The notes: generated by a model not told the origin, from the letters alone. A stretch of 7,289 bases of DNA from Rhodovulum sp. (GCA_020637615.1 JACKKC010000056.1:1-7289), one strand, 5' to 3'. Numbered from the stretch's first letter, positions 1-5,575 are shown. Numbers and translations: made by a program.

Positions 1-140
1 TGCTGGCGCGCATCGAGATGGAGGAAGGTCTGGCGGCGCTGGCCTCGGACGCGCCCGACATCCGGATGGAGGAACGACCGCGCATGCTCGGCTTCGGCGG
101 GATCCGCCAGATCACGCCGATGCGGGTCCGGATCCGGTGA
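1..140 (+). CDS. C-terminal fragment of a probable cytochrome P450
   Basis: The window opens inside a reading frame (first full codon at position 3) that gives 45 residues before TGA at 138-140. The fragment starts LARIEMEEGLAAL, which resembles the helix after the haem-binding cysteine loop of bacterial P450s (typically CLGxxLARxExxxAL). It ends FGGIRQITPMRVRIR, which resembles the usual final beta segment with its 'L/M-P-V' ending. The haem cysteine itself would lie upstream of the window and cannot be checked. If the call is right, the protein is a haem monooxygenase of unknown substrate. Its stop codon overlaps the start of the histidine kinase gene (GTGA), so the two may be co-translated, although a functional link with nitrogen control is not obvious. 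The assignment rests on a short tail only. Confidence 0.5.
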   Translation, partial: LARIEMEEGLAALASDAPDIRMEERPRMLGFGGIRQITPMRVRIR

Positions 141-1672
141 ACCCCGGCCAGACCGCCGACTGCACGATCGGGCGGCACGAGCCTGGTTCTATCGCCGGGC
201 GCCTGATCGCCGACTTTCCCGCGGCGGTGACGATCGCGGATCCGGAAGGCGACCGGGTGATCGCCGACAGCGAGATGGCGACGGCCCTCCTGGATTGCAC
301 CTCGCTCAGGACCGGCGAGAAGCTTTCCCGGCGATGGCCCGCGCGCCGGGACTTCGACGCCTTCCTGGCGCGCCTGCTGCCGGCCGGGCGGATCGACGAC
401 CTGGAAGTGCGCCTGCAGAAGAACGACGGCACGCAGTTCTGGTGCTCGATCTCCGCGCGCCTGATCCGGGCGGTGGACGGGCCGGTCATCCTGCTTCACA
501 TGCTGGATCTGAGCGACCAGATCGCGGCGCGCGCCGAGATCTCCCGGCAGCGCGACGCGCTGCACGAGGCCGAGAAGCTGAGCACGCTCGGGCAGCTGCT
601 GGGCGGCATCTCGCATGAGCTCAACAACCCGCTGTCCGTGCTCGCAGGACAGGCCCTGCTGCTCAGGGAGAAGGCGGTCGACGAGGCGACGGCGAAGCGG
701 GCGGACCGGATCCTGAAGGCCGCCGAGCGGTGCTCGCGGATCGTGCGCAGCTTTCTGGACCTGGCACGGGGCGAGCCGGCCGAGCCCGAGCCGGTCGATC
801 TCAACGAGACCGTGCTGCAGGCCATCGAAGCGACCATCGACGGCCTGCGGGGCGCCGGCATCGAGCCGCTGCTGGAGCTGCCGAAGGGCCTTCCGAACGC
901 CGTCGGCGATCCCGACCAGATCCGGCAGGTGGTCACCAACCTGATCGTGAATGCACGGCAGGCGATGTTCGGCGAGACGGGCCCGCGGAGGATCTCCATC
1001 CAGACGCGCCTGGACGCCCGGACCGGCTGTCTCCTGCTGAAGGTGAGCGACACCGGGCCCGGGGTGCCGGCCGCGGTCAGTTCCCGCATCTTCGACCCGC
1101 TCTTCACGACCAAGGCGCCGGGCGAGGGAACCGGGCTGGGTCTCGCGCTCTGCCGCCGGATCATGGAGGCCCATGGCGGCGCGATCGACCTGGAACGCAC
1201 CTCCGCCCGCGGATCGACCTTCATCCTCACCTTCGAGCGGCTCGATCGCGCGAACGAGGGTGGGCCGGTCCTGCGCCACGAGCGCAGCGCCCAGAACGGG
1301 CTGTCGGTGCTGATCCTGGACGATCGGCACGAGGAGGGCATCGCCCTGGCGGACATGCTGTCGGTCGAGGGCCACGAGATCGAGCTGGTGCAATCCGCCT
1401 TCGTCGGCGCCAGCCTCCTGCGCAAGCGCCGGTACGATGCCGTGCTTTGCAGGGCGGGCCTCGGCGATCTCGGGGTGGCCAGTGGCCTGAGGGCGCTCGA
1501 CGAGGCCCGGCCCGGTGTGGCCGCCTCGGTGATCTTCGTTCTCGGTGCGCGGGCCGGCGACGCCACGGTCGGCGCACTCGACCAGATCGAGCGGCCCTAT
1601 CTTCGGGAGCCTTTCGATCGGCGCGAGCTCTCGGACGTCCTGGAGCTTCTGGCGCTCAGGCGGGCGGCGTGA
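137..1672 (+). CDS. Soluble PAS sensor histidine kinase with degenerate C-terminal receiver domain
   Basis: This 511-residue protein should autophosphorylate on histidine and pass phosphate to a response regulator, most likely the next gene. Domains in order are a PAS sensor (about 18-128), a short coiled-coil linker (about 128-155), a dimerisation/phosphoacceptor domain with H-box SHELNNPLS (H160), and a HATPase_c domain. The HATPase_c shows an N-box NLIVNARQAM (N272), a G1 box DTGPGVP (D305), an F-box FDPLFTTK and a G2 box GEGTGLGLAL (329-337). A receiver-like domain follows at about 388-510. It keeps the acidic pair D395/D396 but has Arg439 where the phosphorylatable Asp belongs, Leu469 for the Thr/Ser and Glu491 for the Lys, so it should not accept phosphate. 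There are no membrane segments or signal peptide, so it is probably cytosolic. The GTG start overlaps the upstream stop; no other start precedes the PAS domain. The signal sensed is unknown. Confidence 0.93.
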   Translation: MNPGQTADCTIGRHEPGSIAGRLIADFPAAVTIADPEGDRVIADSEMATALLDCTSLRTGEKLSRRWPARRDFDAFLARLLPAGRIDDLEVRLQKNDGTQFWCSISARLIRAVDGPVILLHMLDLSDQIAARAEISRQRDALHEAEKLSTLGQLLGGISHELNNPLSVLAGQALLLREKAVDEATAKRADRILKAAERCSRIVRSFLDLARGEPAEPEPVDLNETVLQAIEATIDGLRGAGIEPLLELPKGLPNAVGDPDQIRQVVTNLIVNARQAMFGETGPRRISIQTRLDARTGCLLLKVSDTGPGVPAAVSSRIFDPLFTTKAPGEGTGLGLALCRRIMEAHGGAIDLERTSARGSTFILTFERLDRANEGGPVLRHERSAQNGLSVLILDDRHEEGIALADMLSVEGHEIELVQSAFVGASLLRKRRYDAVLCRAGLGDLGVASGLRALDEARPGVAASVIFVLGARAGDATVGALDQIERPYLREPFDRRELSDVLELLALRRAA

Positions 1673-1695
1673 GTCTTTTGACGACAGGGGAAGAA

Positions 1696-2427
1696 ATGAC
1701 GGACAGACAGCACATAGCGGTGGTCGACGACGATCCCGACATCCGGGCGACCTTCGAGGAATACCTGACCGACCGGGGCTATCGCGTCTCGACGGTCGGG
1801 GGCGGCGAGGCGCTGCGCGACCTGATCGGGACGGGCGACGTGCCCGACGCCGCCCTCCTGGACGTCACCATGCCGGGCGAGGACGGCTTCTCGCTGGCCC
1901 GCTTCCTCTCCAGCGAGACCGGAACGCGGATCATCATGGTGACCGCCTCCGGCGAGACCGTGGACCGGGTCGTCGGGCTGGAACTCGGCGCCGACGACTA
2001 CCTGGCCAAGCCGGTGGATCTCCGGGAGCTGTCCGCGCGCGTGAAGGCCGTGCTGCGGCGCCCCACGGCGCACCGCCCGGCGGAGCCCGATCCGCGGCCG
2101 ACCCCGAAGGCCGCGGCCGAGCGGGTTCGGTTCGGTCCCTGCGAGCTGGATCTCGGATCGCGGAAGCTCTTCGACGAGGACGGCCGGGAGATCTGGATCA
2201 GTTCGATGGAATTCGACATGCTGCAGGTCTTCGCCGATCGCCCGAACCGCGTCCTGTCCCGCGAGAGCCTGCTGGAGCTCGCCCATCACGGCGACTGGGA
2301 TCCCTTCGATCGCTCCATCGACACCCGCATCTCGCGCCTCCGCCGCAAGATCGAGCGCGACCCCGGCAAACCCAGCGTCCTGAAGACCGTTCGCGGTGCC
2401 GGCTACATCTTCGTGGTCGAGCCATGA
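1696..2427 (+). CDS. OmpR/PhoB-family response regulator
   Basis: This 243-residue, two-domain transcription regulator has an intact receiver (about 5-120). The acidic pocket is D11-D13, the phosphoacceptor is D56 in LLDVTMPGEDG, and the switch residues are T83 and K105 in YLAKPVD. After a Pro/Ala-rich linker (about 122-142) comes a winged-helix DNA-binding domain (about 144-241), with a helix containing RSIDTRISRLRRKIE and a C-terminal wing ending KTVRGAGYIF. The ATG at 1696 follows AGGGGAA (1686-1692), and translation from here begins directly at the receiver, which fixes the start. It lies 23 nt after the kinase gene and is the natural partner of that kinase. Its stop overlaps the ammonium transporter start (ATGA), so the regulator and transporter are probably translationally coupled. 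Targets are unknown; ammonium uptake and assimilation genes are the obvious guess. Confidence 0.95.
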   Translation: MTDRQHIAVVDDDPDIRATFEEYLTDRGYRVSTVGGGEALRDLIGTGDVPDAALLDVTMPGEDGFSLARFLSSETGTRIIMVTASGETVDRVVGLELGADDYLAKPVDLRELSARVKAVLRRPTAHRPAEPDPRPTPKAAAERVRFGPCELDLGSRKLFDEDGREIWISSMEFDMLQVFADRPNRVLSRESLLELAHHGDWDPFDRSIDTRISRLRRKIERDPGKPSVLKTVRGAGYIFVVEP

Positions 2428-3755
2428 GGGCGCTGTCCGGAAACGCCCCGCGCATCGCCGCCGCCGTCGCCGGCTGCGCCGCGCTGTTGCTGCCGTCGCA
2501 TGCCGCGGCCGCGGTGCCGGCGGAGACGCAGTACATCCTGAACACGCTCTCGTTCCTGATTCACGGAACCCTCGTGCTCTTCATGGCCACCGGCTTCACG
2601 ATGCTCGAGGGCGGGCTGGTTCGCACGAAGAGCGTGTCGACCATCCTTTTGAAGAACGTCACGCTGATCGCGCTCGCCGCAATCGGTTTCTGGGCCACCG
2701 GCTACAACCTGATGTTCACCGGCGTCGACGGCGGGCTCATCGGCACCCTCGGTCCCTGGTCGCCGGACGACGCGGCCGCGCGGGCCGGGGACTATGCCGG
2801 CGCGGCCTCCGCCTCGGCCTGGCTCTTCCAGTGCCTCTTCGCGGTGACGGCGGTCTCGATCATCTCCGGCACGCTGGCCGAGCGGATCCGGCTCTGGCCC
2901 TTCTTCATGTTCGTCATGATCATGTCGACGCTGCTCTATCCGATCCAGGGCGCCTGGGGCTGGGGCGGCGGCTGGCTGGGCGCGCGCGGCTTCCTCGACT
3001 TCGCCGGCGGGACGCATGTGCATGCCACGGCGGGCTGGGCGGCCCTGGTCGGGGCGATCGTCCTCGGGCCGCGGCGCGGGCGCTTCCTGCGGGACGGAAG
3101 CCCGCGCACGCTGCCCGCCTCGTCCCTGCCGCTCGCGACGCTCGGCACGATGATCCTGTGGCTCGGCTGGCTCGGCTTCAACGGCGGCTCGCTCGGCTCG
3201 ATGTCCTCGGCCGCGGACGTGATCACCATCGCGCAGGTCTACGTGAACACGATCATGGCGACCTGCGGCGGGATCGTCGCGGCCGTGGTGCTGCTGCAGG
3301 CGACGAGCAGCAAGGTCGACCTGACGATGGTCCTGAACGGGGCGCTGGCGGGGCTCGTCAGCATCACGGCCGGACCGGATACGCCGGGAATCGCCGGCGC
3401 GATCCTGATCGGGGCGATCGGCACCGTCCTGATGCTCGCGACCACCCAGCTGCTCCTGAGGCTCAGGATCGACGACGTGATCGGTGCGGTGCCGGTCCAT
3501 CTGCCCTGCGGTATCTGGGGGACGCTCGCGGTGGCCTTCAGCAATCCGGACGCGAGCCTGGTGACGCAGCTCCTGGGCGTGGTGTCGGTCTCGGCCTTCA
3601 TGATCGCGGCATCCACCGCCGTCTGGATCGCGCTGCGGCTCCTGATGCGGCTGCGACTCACGCAAGGCGAAGAGGCGATCGGAATCGATCGCGTCGAGAC
3701 AGGGGCGCTCGCCTACCCGGAATTCGCCACAAAGGCGATAATCGGCGTGGACTGA
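2424..3755 (+). CDS. amt: Ammonium transporter, Amt/MEP/Rh family
   Basis: This 443-residue inner-membrane channel/transporter takes up ammonium, and family members act as trimers. Residues 1-30 look like a cleavable signal peptide (hydrophobic stretch ending SHAAAA), and the body then shows about 11 hydrophobic segments. Key family residues align with E. coli AmtB: the periplasmic-gate Phe F139 in FQCLFA, W180 in WGWGGGW, D192 in LDFAGG, F252 and S256 in GFNGGS, and the twin pore histidines H200 (GTHVHATAG) and H359 (PVHLPCGIWG). An extra histidine, H198, sits two residues before the first pore histidine. The cytosolic tail keeps a weak version of the family end motif, with GIDRVETGALAY where GLDxxxHGExAY is typical. 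The start ATG overlaps the regulator stop and has no clear ribosome site of its own. No PII (glnK) gene lies beside it, unlike the usual glnK-amtB pair. Confidence 0.95.
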   Translation: MRALSGNAPRIAAAVAGCAALLLPSHAAAAVPAETQYILNTLSFLIHGTLVLFMATGFTMLEGGLVRTKSVSTILLKNVTLIALAAIGFWATGYNLMFTGVDGGLIGTLGPWSPDDAAARAGDYAGAASASAWLFQCLFAVTAVSIISGTLAERIRLWPFFMFVMIMSTLLYPIQGAWGWGGGWLGARGFLDFAGGTHVHATAGWAALVGAIVLGPRRGRFLRDGSPRTLPASSLPLATLGTMILWLGWLGFNGGSLGSMSSAADVITIAQVYVNTIMATCGGIVAAVVLLQATSSKVDLTMVLNGALAGLVSITAGPDTPGIAGAILIGAIGTVLMLATTQLLLRLRIDDVIGAVPVHLPCGIWGTLAVAFSNPDASLVTQLLGVVSVSAFMIAASTAVWIALRLLMRLRLTQGEEAIGIDRVETGALAYPEFATKAIIGVD

Positions 3756-3762
3756 AACAATT

Positions 3763-3786
3763 CGCGGCGCCTCGAAGGGCGCCGTG
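3763..3786 (+). terminator. GC hairpin after amt, possible terminator
   Basis: Eight nucleotides after the amt stop, GGCGCC (3766-3771) and GGCGCC (3778-3783) pair around the six-base loop TCGAAG. The stem extends outward by C3765-G3784, a G-T wobble and C3763-G3786. There is no T-run after it on either strand, so it is not a classical intrinsic terminator. It may weaken read-through or protect the amt mRNA end. Confidence 0.4.
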
Positions 3787-3847
3787 TAACAAAAGACACA
3801 ATATTTATAGTAGCAGATGAATTACAGACAAGTACACATAATACAAA
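3787..3847 (+). promoter_or_regulatory. AT-rich probable promoter region before the first DUF1127 gene
   Basis: This is the only strikingly AT-rich stretch in the window, lying between a GC-rich hairpin and a structured leader. The best -10-like hexamer is CATAAT at 3837-3842, and another candidate is TATAGT at 3806-3811. I see no good TTGACA at the right spacing from either (TTACAG at 3822-3827 is too close to the first). The location implies that transcription restarts here. The exact promoter, sigma factor and operators cannot be named from sequence. Confidence 0.45.
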
Positions 3848-3904
3848 CTCCTCATCGATGAAGGCGATGCCAGTGCATCGCGATCGTATTGCAGAGATGA
3901 GGAG
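3848..3904 (+). promoter_or_regulatory. Nested-hairpin leader covering the Shine-Dalgarno of the first DUF1127 gene
   Basis: CTCCTCATC (3848-3856) is the exact reverse complement of GATGAGGAG (3896-3904). The second arm contains the AGGAG ribosome-binding site (3900-3904) of the ATG at 3913, eight nucleotides downstream. Inside the 39-nt interval lies a second perfect hairpin, GCGATGC (3864-3870) with loop CAGT and GCATCGC (3875-3881). In RNA, the outer helix would hide the ribosome site. This fits a translational switch such as an RNA thermometer, a protein- or sRNA-controlled leader, or auto-regulation by the encoded protein. Which of these applies cannot be told from sequence. Confidence 0.6.
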
Positions 3905-3912
3905 ACGCCATC

Positions 3913-4206
3913 ATGAGCATCGTTTTCGACCCCGCGAGCGCCACCAGGCCGCGCGGATGGGCATTGCTGACCGGATTCTGGCACCGGTTTGCCGGAGAGC
4001 CGGCAGCCGACACCGAGGAGCGGAAGTCCGCCCGGGCGATCAGGCAGCTTTCCCGGCTCGACGATTACGGGTTGAGCGACATCGGGCTCTGCCGATCGGA
4101 CCTGACGCCGGAGGGTCTGGCGGATGCGGCCGCGCGCCGTGCCCGGCGCCAGGCGGCCCTCGACGCCGAGATCGCGCAGTCCGCGCCCCGGCGAACCCGC
4201 GCGTGA
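3913..4206 (+). CDS. DUF1127 (YjiS-like) domain protein, long form
   Basis: This 97-residue, basic, soluble protein carries a DUF1127 core at about residues 41-63: RQLSRLDDYGLSDIGLCRSD, with the family's L-D-D-x-x-L-x-D-I-G-L-x-R pattern. DUF1127 proteins are usually about 45-70 residues. This one has roughly 35 extra residues before the domain, and an Ala/Arg-rich, probably helical tail after it (residues 70-97). Some family members in Alphaproteobacteria bind RNA and affect RNA turnover and stress or nutrient responses, but the role of this one is unknown. The ATG at 3913 follows AGGAG at 3900-3904, and that site lies within a perfect inverted repeat, so translation is probably controlled. 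It is the first gene after the likely promoter and precedes the STAS and YgjV-like genes. Confidence 0.85.
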   Translation: MSIVFDPASATRPRGWALLTGFWHRFAGEPAADTEERKSARAIRQLSRLDDYGLSDIGLCRSDLTPEGLADAAARRARRQAALDAEIAQSAPRRTRA

Positions 4207-4229
4207 AAACCACTTCCGGAGATACCGAC

Positions 4230-4259
4230 ATGACAAGCATGTTCGCCGGCGCGGGCTAG
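4230..4259 (+). other. Nine-codon ORF in frame with the STAS gene, ended by an amber codon
   Basis: GGAG at 4218-4221 is followed, eight nucleotides later, by ATG at 4230 and the short reading MTSMFAGAG, then TAG at 4257-4259. The frame is the same as that of the STAS protein, which continues open directly after the TAG. The spot has a better ribosome site than the GTG assigned to the STAS gene at 4269. It could be a leader peptide that feeds re-initiation, or the original start of the STAS gene interrupted by a nonsense change (for example TGG to TAG). Both readings are inference. Confidence 0.45.
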
Positions 4260-4268
4260 CAGGGTACC

Positions 4269-4739
4269 GTGCAGCTCAATGCCGCAGCGCGCGTCTCGCC
4301 GGGGACCCGACGCCTCGAGGTCTCGATCGAGGAGGCAGGATCACGCGTGCGCGTGTCCCTGCGCGGGATCCTCGATTCGGCCTCCGCGGCGTCCGTCTAC
4401 GACGCGATCGTGGCAACCGCGGCCGTCCCCGGTCGGCGGCTGCAGATGGATCTGAGCGGCCTCGACGCCGCGACCCGGACCGGATGCCGCACCATCTTCG
4501 TCGCCGCCAAGCTGCTGCATGGCCGTGGCGGCCGCGTGACGATCTTCGGCGCCCGCCCGAACGTCCTGCGGATCCTCGCGAATGCCGGATTCGACGCCCT
4601 GCTCGAGTTCCGCGATGGCGCGGTTCCGGACGCGGCTGCCGCAAGGTCGGCCAGGAAATCTTGCCGCCTTCACATCGCCTCCGCCGGGTTCCCGCCGGGC
4701 CTCACGCGGGACCGGTTCGCCGGAAGGGGCCGGTCGTGA
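4269..4739 (+). CDS. STAS-domain protein (MlaB / anti-anti-sigma-like)
   Basis: This 156-residue protein has a single STAS fold at about 14-117. The first strands (RLEVSI, RVRVSLRG) are followed by helix ASAASVYDAI, the core strand LQMDLSGLD (58-66), helix CRTIFVAAKLLHGRGG, strand RVTIFGA, and helix PNVLRILANAGFDALL. STAS proteins act as anti-sigma-factor antagonists, as cytosolic parts of phospholipid transport systems or as sulfate-transporter tails; nothing nearby picks one of these roles. The DSSG motif that carries the phosphorylated serine in SpoIIAA-type proteins reads TRTG here (69-72), so classical serine phosphorylation looks lost. The last 40 residues are Arg/Ala/Gly-rich and probably unstructured. 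The GTG start at 4269 has only AGGG (4261-4264) close in front, and the true start may be disturbed by the amber codon at 4257. The stop overlaps the YgjV-like start. Confidence 0.75.
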   Translation: MQLNAAARVSPGTRRLEVSIEEAGSRVRVSLRGILDSASAASVYDAIVATAAVPGRRLQMDLSGLDAATRTGCRTIFVAAKLLHGRGGRVTIFGARPNVLRILANAGFDALLEFRDGAVPDAAAARSARKSCRLHIASAGFPPGLTRDRFAGRGRS

Positions 4740-5302
4740 TCGCCGCCGATCTCATGCAGGAGTCGCCGGCGATCGTGACCGGGGTCGCCGCGGCGCTCTG
4801 CCTGACGGCGGCGCCGATCTTCCACGCCCGGCGGACGATCCTGCTCGTGCAGCTCGCAGCCGCGCTCTGCTTCGCGGCGCATTACTTCTGCCTCGGCATC
4901 GCCGTGGCCGGAGCGGTCAACATCCTCAACGGCTTCCAGATCGGGGCGGCGCTCTTCGCCGGCAGGAGCGCGGCGATGAACCGGCTTGGCTATGCGCTGA
5001 TCGGCCTGATGGTGCTTGTCGGCTTGTGGTTCTGGCAGGGCCCGATCTCCGGGCTGAGCGTGGTGGCGACCGTTCTCATCGCTCTGGCGCGCATGCAGCC
5101 GAGCCAGCTGAGCCTGCGGGTGCTGCTTCTGGCCGGCGGATGCTTCTGGGCCGGACACGACCTCGCCGTCGGCGCCTGGATCGCGCTCTCCGCCGATATC
5201 GGAGCCCTGTTGATGGGCCTCGTGGCGCTGTCCTCGCTCCTGGTCCGCGTGACCGTCGAGTGGCGACCATCGACCCCGGCCCAGGCGGCAGCTGCCGCCT
5301 GA
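4736..5302 (+). CDS. YgjV-family inner membrane protein (Imp-YgjV)
   Basis: This 188-residue, very hydrophobic protein has about six membrane segments: near 12-28, 36-55, 58-75, 85-100, 104-120 and 129-170 (the last probably two). Length and pattern match the YgjV family (about 180 residues in E. coli). Matching features include an 'AAHYFCLG' stretch in the second helix (compare HFFLLG), 'NILNGFQ' in the third, and 'GGCFWAGHDLAVG' near the end (compare CCWVIHNFWAG). The function of the family is unknown. The GTG at 4736 overlaps the STAS stop as GTGA and is preceded by GGAAGGGG (4722-4729), six nucleotides upstream, which supports this start over ATG at 4754, where no ribosome site is visible. 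The overlap suggests that the STAS protein and this membrane protein are made together and might interact. The gene ends in an 18-bp palindrome. Confidence 0.75.
   Translation: MIAADLMQESPAIVTGVAAALCLTAAPIFHARRTILLVQLAAALCFAAHYFCLGIAVAGAVNILNGFQIGAALFAGRSAAMNRLGYALIGLMVLVGLWFWQGPISGLSVVATVLIALARMQPSQLSLRVLLLAGGCFWAGHDLAVGAWIALSADIGALLMGLVALSSLLVRVTVEWRPSTPAQAAAAA
5283..5300. repeat. Perfect 18-bp palindrome over the end of the YgjV-like gene
   Basis: AGGCGGCAGCTGCCGCCT reads identically on both strands. It spans the last codons of the YgjV-like gene (an Ala-rich tail) up to the first base of the TGA. With no spacer it forms a poor RNA hairpin but could be a binding site for a dimeric protein. 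GC-rich Ala codons may also produce it by chance. Confidence 0.6.
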
Positions 5303-5308
5303 GCCTCC

Positions 5309-5337
5309 GCGGACCATGCGCGTGCCGCATGGTCCGC
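5309..5337 (+). terminator. Strong 12-bp hairpin after the YgjV-like gene
   Basis: GCGGACCATGCG (5309-5320) pairs perfectly with CGCATGGTCCGC (5326-5337) around the five-base loop CGTGC, starting six nucleotides after the stop. No T-run follows (the next bases are CCCCGCCG), so on its own it is not a textbook rho-independent terminator. It could still stall transcription, protect the mRNA 3' end from exonucleases or be a processing site. It separates the STAS/YgjV pair from the short DUF1127 gene. Confidence 0.6.
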
Positions 5338-5385
5338 CCCGCCGCCGCGGCACCCGTCCGGGGCCGCCGCGACGTCCACCACCGC

Positions 5386-5400
5386 CGCTCCATCGGAGCG
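5386..5400 (+). promoter_or_regulatory. Small hairpin in the leader of the short DUF1127 gene
   Basis: CGCTCC (5386-5391) and GGAGCG (5395-5400) pair perfectly around an ATC loop, eleven nucleotides before the ribosome site AGGGAG (5411-5416). It does not cover that site. No AT-rich promoter is visible in 5303-5422, so the downstream genes may depend on read-through from 3787-3847 or on a promoter I cannot recognise. Confidence 0.3.
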
Positions 5401-5422
5401 GATGCAACCAAGGGAGACAGCC

Positions 5423-5575
5423 ATGAAGTTCCTTCTCTACGCAATCCCCGGTCTCGGAGACCGCCGCCGCCGGCGCGACGAAACCCGGCTTCGGGAGATG
5501 CCAGACTACCTGCTCGAGGACATCGGCCTCAGCCGCGAGCAGATCAATGCGATGAAGCGGCGGCGCTTCTCCTGA
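5423..5575 (+). CDS. Short DUF1127 (YjiS-like) protein
   Basis: This 50-residue, Arg-rich protein is almost entirely a DUF1127 domain: an N-terminal stretch MKFLLYAIPGL, a basic patch (RRRRR at 14-18), then RLREMPDYLLEDIGLSREQI (23-42), which matches the family pattern L-x-D-I-G-L-S-R closely. The tail KRRRFS is basic. AGGGAG at 5411-5416 lies six nucleotides before the ATG and supports the start. It is the second DUF1127 gene within 1.7 kb and differs clearly from the first in length, so this is not a recent duplication. It lies 56 nt upstream of the glutamine synthetase gene, with a small hairpin between. Basic DUF1127 proteins in related bacteria have been linked to RNA binding, but the role here is unknown. 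Confidence 0.85.
   Translation: MKFLLYAIPGLGDRRRRRDETRLREMPDYLLEDIGLSREQINAMKRRRFS

Noticed and set aside
496..1566. 356-codon open frame on the - strand inside the kinase gene
   Set aside because: It is antisense to a clear PAS-histidine kinase with all catalytic boxes; its translation is Arg/Ser-rich and shows no family, typical of GC-rich shadow frames.
3784..3799. GTGT...ACAC short inverted repeat upstream of the first DUF1127 gene as an operator
   Set aside because: The arms are only four bases with an unremarkable spacer in AT-rich DNA, so chance is a sufficient explanation.
3979..3992. Sigma-54-like site TGGCAC-N4-TTGC
   Set aside because: The spacing between the GG and GC elements is one base short of the consensus, and it lies inside the coding part of the first DUF1127 gene with no gene start at the expected distance.
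3858..4259. 133-codon + strand frame overlapping the first DUF1127 gene, starting inside the leader
   Set aside because: It has no good ribosome site at 3858 and an Arg/His-rich unrecognisable translation, while the overlapping frame from 3913 has a strong ribosome site and a DUF1127 domain. Only its last nine codons (4230-4259) are of interest for another reason.
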